From an uncultured Collinsella sp. (GTDB lineage Bacteria > Actinomycetota > Coriobacteriia > Coriobacteriales > Coriobacteriaceae), in the NCBI GenBank assembly GCA_934654775.1, contig CAKUGR010000005.1, positions 62,001 to 126,000 of the forward strand: a stretch of 64,000 bases of DNA, written 5' to 3'. Position 1 is the stretch's first letter. Each line of letters begins with the position of its first letter. Below, one piece after another: positions 44,036-52,724 of the stretch. The position numbers and the translations under genes were made by a program. Below the pieces are notes generated by a model. It was given only the letters and a program-made list of their open reading frames with translations, made no database searches and was not told the origin of the DNA.

Positions 44036-44404
44036 TCATTCGCAACAATATACTGCCGCGACACTGAAAACTCCTGCACGGCCCGCTCGCCCTAAAGAGC
44101 AAGCCCAACGGTTGACGTCGAGGTCCTCCCAGCTTGCGCAGACGTAGTCGTATTTTTCGAGCTCTACATTGTCGTTTTCAATCCATGCAGGCTCGAACTC
44201 ACGCACAAGCTCATTCGAGACGACCCAGCCGTACATATCCCAGCAGTGCTTGCCTCGGATAATTGCCCGATCAACATCGGCCGCATCGAAGAAGAAGCGC
44301 TTACCGCTACGCTCAAGCTGAGCATTGACCAGGTCGACGGAATCGATTGTGTATTCGCTAAACCCATCGCATCGCTCCCGGCTCTCTTTGGACCTATATT
44401 CAGT
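44036..44404 (-). pseudogene. Remnant of an unrecognised gene
   Basis: An open frame of about 122 codons with protein-like content (GFSEYTIDSVDLVNAQLERS, FFFDAADVDRAIIRGKHCWD, YVCASWEDLDVNRWA) but no ATG, GTG or TTG before an internal Met at 44236 (MYGWVVSNELV). The first 56 codons follow a TAA without a start. It looks like the 3' part of a decayed gene. No family recognised. Confidence 0.4.
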
Positions 44405-44544
44405 TTAATTACCGGTTAAATCGACACTGATCCAAAACTTGATAAGGTTGCCAGCGTAAGGGAGAATAGGAATAGTGGAAAGTAGCACAGTATGAAGAGT
44501 GCCCTTGATTGAGGAGACGTAGGTGCAAATCCTACCGCCGCGCA

Positions 44545-44568
44545 AGCCGTCCTTCGGGGCGGCTTTTT
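44545..44568 (+). terminator. Terminator-like hairpin upstream of the array
   Basis: AGCCGTCC and GGGCGGCT around TTCG, followed by TTTTTATG. The tetraloop and U-tract make it a good intrinsic terminator, but no plus-strand gene precedes it directly. Confidence 0.6.
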
Positions 44569-44669
44569 ATGCCGATAGGAGGCGGCGGATGCCCCTCGAG
44601 AAACCCGCCGCGGTCGCCGCCGACCCCGTAGAGAGCGCCAAGTGAGACGAGCTCGCCGCCGGCCGCGCG

Positions 44670-47441
44670 AGATCATCCCCGCGCGTGCGGGGAACAAGGC
44701 GAGATGCACACGGCCGTGTGGCAGCGCTTGGAATCATCCCTGCGCGCGGGGAACAGTCAAACCAGGTGGAGACGGACAGGTTGTACTTGGAATCATCCCC
44801 GCGCGTGCGGGGAACAGCTGGAGCAGATGGACCTGCAGACTCTGGCCGAGGGATCACCCCCGCGCGTGCGGGGAGCAGCCATTGACGTACCAAAGGCCAG
44901 CATTGCCCCTGGGATCATCCCCGCGCATGCAGGGAACAGTCATAAGGGCAGAGCTTGCAGCCGTGGGCTTCGGGATCATCCCCGCGCGTGCGGGGAACAG
45001 GTGCCTTGGTCGACCTACACAAGCTCGCTCGTGGGATCATCCCCGCGTGCGCGGGGAACATCACTCGCCGGACTGCGGGTTCTTCCTGCGGTCGGGATCA
45101 TCCCCGCGCGTGCGGGGAGCAGCTTGTCTGCTGCAGAATCGTCACGAAGGGCGAGGGGTCATCCCCGCGTATGCGGGGAGCAGTCGCTGTCGTCAAACAA
45201 AAATTTGCAGGTTCAGGGATCATCCCCGCGTGTGCGGGGAGCAGCTGGCCCTCATCGCCTTCCATCTCGGCAACCAGGGATCATCCCCGCGTGTGCGGGG
45301 AGCAGGCCTATCGTTCCGCTTGTTGCCATATAGTATAGGGATCATCCCCGCGTGTGCGGGGAGCAGTCGTTCTTGCGGACCTCGAACGTCTTGGTGCCGG
45401 GATCATCCCCGTGCGTGCGGGGAGCAGCCAGTGTCTTTCGCAGTCTCACACGACAGCATGGGATCATCCCCGCGCGTGCGGGGAGCAGAGCGTCTGTGCG
45501 CCTTGGATGACCTTCTTGAAGGGAACATCCCCGCGTGTGTGGGGAGCAGTCATTTGACGCGACGACCGACTCCATGAGGGTCGGATCATCCCCACGTGTG
45601 CGGGGAGCAGATCCACTCGCCCTCGTGTGTGTTCCGCAAGATGGGATCATCCCCGCGTGTGCAGGGAGCAGTCGCTGCTCACCACCTCGCGCGAGCTGTT
45701 GGGGGGATCATCCCCGCGCGTGCGGGGAGCAGGCCGTGAGCGACGAGGCCGATCGTGACGTGACGGGATCATCCCCGCGCGTGCGGGGAGCAGCCGTCAA
45801 ACGCCCACAGCAGCGCCGCGAAGGCGGGATCATCCCCGCGCGTGCGGGGAGCAGAATACCGTATGAATGGGTGGATGGCCCCAAAAGGGATCATCCCCGC
45901 GCGTACGGGGAGCAGCTGAACGGCGAAGACCCGGTGAAGCAGGCCGAGGGATCATCCCCGCGCGTGCGGGGAGCAGGCCTTCCTGCCGCTCGTGGCGACC
46001 AGCAAGAAGGGATCATCCCCGCGCGTGCGGGGAGCAGGGCCCAGCCCGATTACCCTAGGCGCTACGTGTGGGATCATCCCCGCGCGTGCGGGGAGCAGCC
46101 GGGCATGCGGGAGAGGCGCGACGGGTTCTTGGGATCATCCCCGCGCGTGCGGGGAGCAGGGCAAGGGCGTCGGCTCAGACATGGTGCTGGCGGGATCATC
46201 CCCGCGCGTGCGGGGAGCAGCCGCAGTACGTGTCGTACATCGTCTCAACCCTGGGATCATCCCCGCGCGTGCGGGGAGCAGAACCCTCCCGTGGTCGTGG
46301 CGGACGGCAACGTGGGATCATCCCCGCGCGTGCGGGGAGCAGACGTCATGAGCAATGTCATCTGGAACAGGCTCGGGATCATCCCCGCGCGTGCGGGGAG
46401 CAGTTTGACGAAGCAATGCAAGGTTTCAGCAACACGGGATCATCCCCGCGCGTGCGGGGAGCAGGCTTCAGCAACTACCGTGACGACGTCGTTCACGGGA
46501 TCATCCCCGCGCGTGCGGGGAGCAGCGGAGGTCTGAGATATCGGTAGGCTCGACTGCGGGATCATCCCCGCGCGTGCGGGGAGCAGCTTGCAGGCAAGGT
46601 AACTGACTTCATAACACTAGGATCATCCCCGCGCGTGCGGGGAGCAGTTTGATGTACCCGGCTGTCATGTTTATTACAGTTGGATCATCCCCGCGCGTGC
46701 GGGGAGCAGCGCCTTTGTAAGTGCTAGCAGCTGCCCCATAGTGGATCATCCCCGCGCGTGCGGGGAGCAGGGTAACCGCTACCGCCAGCGACATGATTGC
46801 CTGGGATCATCCCCGCGCGTGCGGGGAGCAGCGCTCGTCGGCATGTCGAACCGCATTCAATCGTGGATCATCCCCGCGCGTGCGGGGAGCAGGCCAGTAC
46901 CGTTGATCTGGCCAGTGAAGGTGTGGGATCATCCCCGCGCGTGCGGGGAGCAGGACGACGCCGACATGGAGGCGCGAACCAGCGAGGGATCATCCCCGCG
47001 CGTGCGGGGAGCAGGCAAAAGCTCATGCTGCTCCGCTCCCATAACAAGGATCATCCCCGCGCGTGCGGGGAGCAGCTGGGCGATTTGCGCTTGCTGCCGT
47101 TTTTTCTGGGATCATCCCCGCGTGTGCGGGGAGCAGTCGCCCGCGCACTCAATGTCACCGCCCGATCGGGGATCATCCCCGCGTGTGCGGGGAGCAGGCT
47201 CGCGCACTTCATACTCGGAAAAGACGGTCGGGATCATCCCCGCGTGTGCGGGGAGCAGGCGTCGGCACGATGGCGGCCCAGTAGGCCGGCGGGATCATCC
47301 CCGCGCGTGCGGGGAGCAGCCATACCACTGTCCGCCTGCATTTGTGGAACCGGGATCATCCCCGCGTGTGCGGGGAGCAGTTTTGGGTATTACAGTCGAT
47401 GATTCATACGCTGGGATCATCCCCGCGCGTGCGGGGAGCAG
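44670..47441 (-). CRISPR. Type I-E CRISPR array, 46 repeats and 45 spacers
   Basis: 29-nt repeat with the plus-strand consensus GGATCATCCCCGCGCGTGCG(GGGAGCAG); unit length is 61 nt, so spacers are 32-33 nt. The minus-strand repeat begins CTGCTCCCCG and ends GGGGATGATCC, matching the orientation of known I-E crRNAs, so transcription runs leftward from the cas2 side. The first seven repeats at the left are the most degenerate (GGGGAACA ends, one 27-nt copy), which marks the old, leader-distal end. Repeat variants with CGCGTGTGCGG cluster at 45216-45643 and again at 47108-47380. Confidence 0.97.
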
Positions 47442-47468
47442 ACTTAAAAATCCCCAGCTCAAAACACC

Positions 47469-48137
47469 CTATCCCTTTGATGTGGGCCCCATTTTAATCA
47501 GTTTGCTAAACAAGCTCAAGGTCGCCTCACAATCAGACTCGGCACGATGAGGTATTTAATTGTCAAGGTTCAAAAGGCCGAGCAGGGTCTTCAAGCGATA
47601 GTTCGGCGCATCGGGCATCTTCTTCTTTGCCAGTGTAATGGTGTCGATGCACTCATTGTCAAAATCGTCTAGGTCGCATTCTTCGCACGCCGCCTGCACG
47701 AAGCCGGTATCGAACGAAGCGTTATGCGCAACCACTATCCGGCTCCCAACAAAGGAAAGCAGGCCGCTCACCGCTCGCTCAAGCTCGATCCCCTTTTCGG
47801 CAAGCATCTCATCGGTAATGCCTGTTAGCTCGACCACCTTCTTTGGGATGCCTTTCTCGTATCGAATAAGCTCATGGAGCCTGCCCGCCTCAACACCCTG
47901 CTCAACTTTGATGGCGGCAATCTCAATAATCGCATCTTTGTCTGGGTCCAGCCCCGTGGTCTCAACATCAAGTACAACGTATTCGCGCGGCTCGTCCGTT
48001 TCGGCTGCTACGCTCCCGCGACGTGCCTTCGATCGCATCGCCGCGTAACTCCAGCCCACTCTCTTCGTGCCAAGGGCCTTCATGCGAGAAGGCGAAGGCC
48101 GCATCATCAGCTTGATGCCATCAAAATCGATAGGCTC
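47469..48137 (-). pseudogene. DnaQ-type 3'-5' exonuclease part of a broken cas2-dnaQ fusion
   Basis: In frame with cas2 beyond its TGA. Residues typical of the Cas2 C-terminus (EPIDFDGIKLMMRP) come first. A DEDDh exonuclease follows: Exo I YVVLDVETTGLD, Exo II VVAHNASFDTGF. A TAA (47558-47556) then interrupts the frame. Exo III (IPHRAESDCEATLSLF) is still readable beyond it, ending at TAG 47471-47469. No ribosome site supports a separate start. Some type I-E systems do carry Cas2-DnaQ fusions, so the parent gene was a normal fusion. Two different stops indicate decay rather than recoding. Confidence 0.8.
47491..47519 (-). promoter_or_regulatory. Likely CRISPR leader promoter
   Basis: TTGAGC (47519-47514), 17 nt, TAAAAT (47496-47491) on the minus strand, about 50 bp before the first repeat. 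It lies inside the 3' end of the decayed cas2-dnaQ frame. Confidence 0.6.
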
Positions 48138-48362
48138 TCACGCGGTGTTGTGCACTCGATAGTTGAGGTGCTGCTCGTTGCGTGCAGAAAAAACCATCGT
48201 GGCACGCCCTGTTTTGCATTCTTTGCAAATGCGGTTCCAAAGCTCGTCCCTTACACGCGCGCTCACCCTGCCCACATACACGCCTAGGCTAATCTCCTGC
48301 AACCATTTCGTTAGGTCGCCGCGAAGTGCAAGGGGGCATTTTTCCAAAACAACAACAATCAC
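48138..48362 (-). CDS. cas2: Cas2 (type I-E), truncated by a TGA
   Basis: 74 residues before TGA; I-E Cas2 is normally about 95. MIVVVLEKCPLALRGDLTKW, the GVYVGRVSARVR strand and MVFSARNEQ match CasI-E Cas2, which bridges two Cas1 dimers during spacer capture. The TGA at 48140-48138 replaces what is usually an aromatic or basic residue just before PxDFDG, so TGG to TGA is the likely change. The missing C-terminal strand helps hold Cas1, so function is doubtful. cas1 ends 3 bp upstream. Confidence 0.85.
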   Translation of the reverse strand: MIVVVLEKCPLALRGDLTKWLQEISLGVYVGRVSARVRDELWNRICKECKTGRATMVFSARNEQHLNYRVHNTA

Positions 48363-48365
48363 CCG

Positions 48366-49358
48366 TTATCCTTCCACAAGCACTCCGTTATTCTCTTCGG
48401 TGGCATCCACCTGGATGTCGTTTTCCTTGCCATAGGACACTCCAAAAGCAACGGCAGGGCGCCTCTCATCCCAGAGGAACATCGTATCGACATCAGGCTC
48501 ATCCTCTGCCTCGAAGTCGCCCAGCAGCAGACCCCTGATATCGCGAGCGCAGCGCTCCATTATCTTCCCGTCAAGAAACGCATCACGAGTGCGCCGACGC
48601 GTTTCCGCCCCGATATCCTCTGGGGGATCGGAGGCCACTTCGAAAGCGATGGGGATCGTCACCTCAGCTTTATACAAATCGGCAATGTCATACACAAACG
48701 AGCGCTCATGGCCAACATGGACGAATCCCAATGCCGGAGAGCACCCTAGTGCCACAATCACGCTGTGAACAACTCCGTAAAGGCATACATGAGCAGCCGA
48801 TAATGCCTGATTGATTGGACTTGCGTCGAGAAAATCGTCAGGGTTGTATTCCCTCCCCGCCCACGGAACGTCATATTGCTTCGATAGCCGCCGATAGAGC
48901 GTTCGAATCCGAGCTCCCTCGCGGCCACGGAGTTGCTGCATCGAGTGGCTCGATACGTCCTCGCCAGGGAAGCGCATACCATACATCAATCGCGCTACCG
49001 CAAGACGCTTTCGAGTGTTCGACACGAGCTCCGCCTGCGCGACGATCAATCGAGATGAATGGGTAAGCGATCGGCCGTGCGCATAGTAGCGAACGCCGTG
49101 CTCACCCACCCAAATCACACTTGTTCCCGAATCGCCGAGCAACTCAACCGCGCGATGGGAAATATTGGTCCCTGGTCCCAGCATAAGCACCCCAAGAGAA
49201 GCCGCGGGAACATACGCCGTTCCGCGCGCATCGGTTATGCTCACTGCGCTATCTTGTCTGCTCACAAGGCATCGCTCGACATAAAGAAACGTCATTCGCT
49301 CCTTTATCGTGGGCAACGCACGCAAATCAGGCCTGATCGTACCAGGAATATCGCCCAT
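48366..49358 (-). CDS. cas1: Cas1 integrase (type I-E)
   Basis: 330 residues. Spacer-integration nuclease. The metal-site residues are in place: Glu in LRGREGARIRTLYRR, His in GFVHVGHERSF and Asp in VYDIADLYK. The start at 49358 follows AGGTGAG; the longer GTG start at 49367 overlaps the cas6e stop. The frame is intact, in contrast with cas2. Part of the eight-gene cas operon. Confidence 0.95.
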   Translation of the reverse strand: MGDIPGTIRPDLRALPTIKERMTFLYVERCLVSRQDSAVSITDARGTAYVPAASLGVLMLGPGTNISHRAVELLGDSGTSVIWVGEHGVRYYAHGRSLTHSSRLIVAQAELVSNTRKRLAVARLMYGMRFPGEDVSSHSMQQLRGREGARIRTLYRRLSKQYDVPWAGREYNPDDFLDASPINQALSAAHVCLYGVVHSVIVALGCSPALGFVHVGHERSFVYDIADLYKAEVTIPIAFEVASDPPEDIGAETRRRTRDAFLDGKIMERCARDIRGLLLGDFEAEDEPDVDTMFLWDERRPAVAFGVSYGKENDIQVDATEENNGVLVEG

Positions 49359-49363
49359 GCCAC

Positions 49364-50125
49364 TCACCTATCCAGTGGAACCAGTGTGAGAAGGCCGCAT
49401 CCGAATCCTTTAGCGTGCCCGATGCCATATACAAGCGCATGGCGCAAGGCGTCAGCATCGGTCACACGCAACACACCATCGTACTGGGCGCGCGCAAAGG
49501 TGACTTTGTTTCCTTGGACACCCTTGGTAAACGAGATTCTGTTGGAATTACTAACAATCAAGCTCGGGCAGCCCTCATCGTCGCTCAAAACCTCGAAACC
49601 GTTCCTTTGGGCACGTGATCCCCGCTCGGGCGCAAAAATGCTTGGCACTTCCTTGTCGGTGCCCTTATATGCTTGAGCTCCGATGAGCCAGGCGGCTTGC
49701 TCCAGAATGGTCAGGTGGCCAATTCTGTTTCTCTTAGGTTCGCCCTCGCTGTTTAGCAGGTCACTTTTGCCGCCACGCGTACTTCTGTTGAGCGACGGAT
49801 TCGCTACCAAGCGAAACGAATATGTCTGTCCGTTCGAGATGCGTCCCAAAAACGGATCGTATCCGCGCGTGCCCCACTGCGGTTCGCAGTCGGGCCACCC
49901 GATTTGTTCATCAAGCCCTATCAAGCTCGGCTTGCCGGGGCTCACGATATAAAGGCAAGAACCCCCATCAGGCATTCTATCCACGCGCCAAAGCACACGG
50001 CCGTCCCCGCTCGTCTGCGAAGGGGGAAAGCTGCCAGCAATTGCCGCATGCATGCGATAGGGCGAGGCGAGCATCGCGCGCGAATCCCTCCGCGTCATAT
50101 TGATGGGAAACCGGGTAAAGAACAT
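49364..50125 (-). CDS. cas6e: Cas6e crRNA-processing endonuclease
   Basis: 253 residues. It cuts repeat hairpins to release crRNAs and stays in Cascade. YRMHAAIAGSFP holds the conserved Tyr/His pair near residues 23-26, and the Gly-rich loop GIGHAKGFGCGLLTLVP closes the protein. It overlaps or abuts cas5e and cas1, as expected in I-E operons. The G-C-rich stem of the repeat (CCCCGCGCG/CGCGGGG type) is a fitting substrate. Confidence 0.95.
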   Translation of the reverse strand: MFFTRFPINMTRRDSRAMLASPYRMHAAIAGSFPPSQTSGDGRVLWRVDRMPDGGSCLYIVSPGKPSLIGLDEQIGWPDCEPQWGTRGYDPFLGRISNGQTYSFRLVANPSLNRSTRGGKSDLLNSEGEPKRNRIGHLTILEQAAWLIGAQAYKGTDKEVPSIFAPERGSRAQRNGFEVLSDDEGCPSLIVSNSNRISFTKGVQGNKVTFARAQYDGVLRVTDADALRHALVYGIGHAKGFGCGLLTLVPLDR

Positions 50126-50128
50126 CGG

Positions 50129-50896
50129 CTATACCTCCTTTCCCAGAGCAGACCATGGGTCATGGTTGGCCTGCGCGCCAACATAATTTGGGTTCCTCAC
50201 CGTTACTGTTGCATGGGCAACAGTGCGAAAGCTATATAGGCGTTGCTCCTGCGAAAAGCTGATGGGCACGTCGCGCAGCGAGACATCGTAGCCCTCGCCT
50301 TCGTCAGAAGTCTGCTTATCGCAGAGAACCTCCAGGTCAACGCTTTCCTTGCCGCGAAACTTCCAGTTGCCCTGATATCTCTCGCTTGCTTCCCAGGGGT
50401 GATTGCGCAAAGCTTGGAGCAACGTTACATTCTCAAACAGCCCAATAAGAACTCTGCACGTGGGCGGACAGGAACGGCGACCTAAAAACAGGGGAAACGC
50501 CGGAGCGTCAAGCGCCTCGGCGCACCTTTGCAAGAGCTCTCCATCGCCCTCAAGTGCCGCAACAAACACAGCATCGGCAAGATAGTGACGATACGTTAAA
50601 GGCAGGGTATCGTCCTTTTTCGCGCTTAATACCCATCGAGCGCTTTGCGAGTCCCACTTTCGCTTGTGCTCGGTTTGAAAGTCGCTTAGAAACGTTCCCG
50701 GCTGATCGATACGCACGCCAAAGCGCAGTGCCGCAAGGTCATCAACGGGATCTGTTCGGTAACGACCTAAGGCTGCGGCAAGCAGGCCCACAACGCCGCT
50801 CTTCGTCGGCTCGTGCTCTGTTCCGCGCTCGGTGAACCTACTCGACGACCCCCACGATTGCAGCGGACCCGCCAATTTGAGCAGCAGGACCGCCAT
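50129..50896 (-). CDS. cas5e: Cas5e Cascade subunit
   Basis: 255 residues. It binds the 5' handle of crRNA in Cascade. The N-terminal MAVLLLKLAGPLQSWGSSSR and TKSGVVGLLAAALGR are signatures of the family. It starts 2 bp after the cas7e stop and ends 3 bp before cas6e. Confidence 0.94.
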   Translation of the reverse strand: MAVLLLKLAGPLQSWGSSSRFTERGTEHEPTKSGVVGLLAAALGRYRTDPVDDLAALRFGVRIDQPGTFLSDFQTEHKRKWDSQSARWVLSAKKDDTLPLTYRHYLADAVFVAALEGDGELLQRCAEALDAPAFPLFLGRRSCPPTCRVLIGLFENVTLLQALRNHPWEASERYQGNWKFRGKESVDLEVLCDKQTSDEGEGYDVSLRDVPISFSQEQRLYSFRTVAHATVTVRNPNYVGAQANHDPWSALGKEV

Positions 50897-50898
50897 AG

Positions 50899-52044
50899 CT
50901 AGTCCACCTCTTCGGTTTGGTAGCCATTTTCAGCCAGATAAGCAGCACACGCTTGCGAGATTTGCGCAATTGCGGCGTCAAGATCACATGCCCCTTCGAC
51001 ACCCATGGCACCGGAAAGAGACTGCACATCTGGGGATGCGGCAATAACGAACGTCTTTAACGGCGTCGTGCCAAACGCTTTGTCAATTGCCTCTTCTTGC
51101 TTGGCCAAACGCTCACAGCCAATTTCGAGCTGGCTTTTCCCACGAGCAGTCTCGACGGGTTTTTCGAACGCATTCACCAAGCTAACCGGTTGCGTATCCC
51201 TCAGTTGAAGGACAACCGCTCCGGGGAGCGTGCGGTTTGCAAACGAATTCTGCTTTCCCGTGGGCATGGAAGTGATGAATGCCTTCAAAAACGCCTCGAT
51301 GCCGCGGCAAGCAACCGCAGCCGAACCGAGGTTTTCGCAAAGGTGCAGCACATCAATAGTTGCATAGCGATACATCGTCGATGACGTGAACTCCGTTGTC
51401 TCAATCATTGCTGCGCCGGCATTATCTTCGGGAGAGCAATCGTCAAGAGCGGTGAAGTAATCGAACTCTGGATTCATCTTCCCAATGCCAATGGCATGGG
51501 CGACCTGAACGGAGGCGTCGACGTTCAAATCAGGAGCATCCGCCACCATACGCCCGAACATCGCCACATCGATGCTGTTAAGCGTCGGCTTCTTCTTGAT
51601 GTCAAGAATTTCCTTAGCGAGTTTCTTGTCGACAGCCCCGCCCGCTTCAAAAGCCTGCGCCGCCAACGATGCAAGGGCTTTGATCTGCCCTGAAGAAAGA
51701 AACAGCAAGTAGCCCGTTTCGCCACCTTTGACTTTGACGCCCGTTGCTGCCAAAGCCTTCTCGGCAGCAATTTCGGCCTGATCACCTTCAATGTCCGGCA
51801 GAATAGCGGTCATAGCTTCCGCAATCAAGCTCACTGCGCGCTTCGTACGCCAACCAAGACCGGACTCATCCAACAAATCGGAGAAGCTATCGCGCGTGGC
51901 CTTCTTCCACGCTTGGCTTGAAACCCTTGAGCGCTTGACTCCGCCGAAATATGCTGTTTTTGGACTACCTGTATCATCTCGATTGATATTGCTCGGGGGG
52001 ACGGTCTGAAGAATGTGGATATCGATGAACTGGGGCTTTTTCAT
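50899..52044 (-). CDS. cas7e: Cas7e Cascade backbone subunit
   Basis: 381 residues. Backbone protein that polymerises along the spacer. The N-terminus FIDIHILQTVPPSNINRDDT and the GGVKRSRVSSQAWKKATR motif are diagnostic of Cas7/Cse4/CasC. AAAGGA precedes the ATG at 52044; an upstream ATG at 52077 has no ribosome site. It sits 33 bp from the cse2 stop. Confidence 0.95.
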   Translation of the reverse strand: MKKPQFIDIHILQTVPPSNINRDDTGSPKTAYFGGVKRSRVSSQAWKKATRDSFSDLLDESGLGWRTKRAVSLIAEAMTAILPDIEGDQAEIAAEKALAATGVKVKGGETGYLLFLSSGQIKALASLAAQAFEAGGAVDKKLAKEILDIKKKPTLNSIDVAMFGRMVADAPDLNVDASVQVAHAIGIGKMNPEFDYFTALDDCSPEDNAGAAMIETTEFTSSTMYRYATIDVLHLCENLGSAAVACRGIEAFLKAFITSMPTGKQNSFANRTLPGAVVLQLRDTQPVSLVNAFEKPVETARGKSQLEIGCERLAKQEEAIDKAFGTTPLKTFVIAASPDVQSLSGAMGVEGACDLDAAIAQISQACAAYLAENGYQTEEVD

Positions 52045-52077
52045 AGCAGGTCCTTTCTTGGTCATTTCCCTCATCAA

Positions 52078-52722
52078 CTATTCTTCCGAAGGGCTGGCAT
52101 CGATGCCGGACTCGACCTTTGGTATTCGACTATATTCACGCCCCCACGCAAGACGCACCTTATCTGCTGTATAGGGGCTTTGCAGTGTGTATAGCTGTGC
52201 TGCAAAGCGCGCGTAATCAACGGGAATCTCGTCAGCACGCAGCTGTTGTACAAGCTGCCTCGCATGGTGAAGCGTCTCTTCCATAGAATCAGCTGTTATA
52301 AAAGCCCTGAACTTTCGAGGCATTTCCCCCTCTTCAAGATTCGAGTAGCGCTCTTTATCGCAACGCACGAGCTGACGCAGGGCCGCGCCAAACGAATGCT
52401 CAGCACCAGGCACATACATTGGCTTGGTCTTGCCCTGTTGATGAACCGCATAGAGTGTAAGTGCGGCGTGAACAGCGATCTCGGCACGCGATGGCTCGGC
52501 GCCTCTCCCCACAAGCTCGGCAGGAAGGCCCTCGAACTCAAGCGGCCATGCATCTGCGTTTGAGCCTATGGGCATAAGAAGCGCATGGCGCAATGCTGCC
52601 AGCTTTCGTGCTCCTCGTGGTTTTCCGCTAGCAGACAGATAGTCGTTTTGGATAGAGCATATGCGCCCGTGCATATATGCGAGCATAAGCTGCTCTGGCT
52701 TTTGCGCGTTGTTGTCCGTCAT
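52078..52722 (-). CDS. cse2: Cse2 (CasB) small Cascade subunit
   Basis: 214 residues, helical. Typical Cse2 features are LAALRHALLMPIGS near the N-terminus, ALTLYAVHQQ and the final domain FAAQLYTLQSPYTADKVRLAWGREYSRIP. It stabilises the displaced strand in Cascade. Two bp separate it from cse1. Confidence 0.93.
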   Translation of the reverse strand: MTDNNAQKPEQLMLAYMHGRICSIQNDYLSASGKPRGARKLAALRHALLMPIGSNADAWPLEFEGLPAELVGRGAEPSRAEIAVHAALTLYAVHQQGKTKPMYVPGAEHSFGAALRQLVRCDKERYSNLEEGEMPRKFRAFITADSMEETLHHARQLVQQLRADEIPVDYARFAAQLYTLQSPYTADKVRLAWGREYSRIPKVESGIDASPSEE

Positions 52723-52724
52723 AT

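Larger units (their letters stand above)
43401..44669. other. Poorly coding 1.27-kb region before the CRISPR array
   Basis: Contains a 30-residue peptide gene (43544-43636), two inverted copies of an untranslated motif (43469-43517 and 43699-43773) and two terminators. It also holds a gene remnant (44036-44404) and a direct repeat of about 23 nt (43415-43437 and 44416-44438, GTTA-ATCGAC-CTG-TCCAAA). The T-arm-like GTAGGTGCAAATCCTAC (44519-44535) has no tRNA partner. Confidence 0.5.

Noticed and set aside
44519..44568. T-arm-like GTAGGTGCAAATCCTAC, possible tRNA or tmRNA 3' end
   Set aside because: No acceptor, D-arm or anticodon arm can be formed with upstream bases at tRNA distance; the following hairpin is a terminator.
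44589..44645. 18-codon frame (MPLEKPAAVAADPVESAK) with GGAGG upstream, just before the array
   Set aside because: Too short, no homology or context; may be the tail of a lost gene.
44642..47550. Long plus-strand frames over the array made of GSSPRVRGA or GIIPARAGS repeats, and minus-strand equivalents
   Set aside because: They are translations of the 61-nt CRISPR unit in shifting frames, a well-known false gene type.
47469..48362. Recoding of UGA as Trp or Sec to explain the cas2-dnaQ stop
   Set aside because: A second, different stop (TAA) breaks the same frame, TAG breaks another gene, and UGA ends ordinary genes here; decay or sequence error is simpler.
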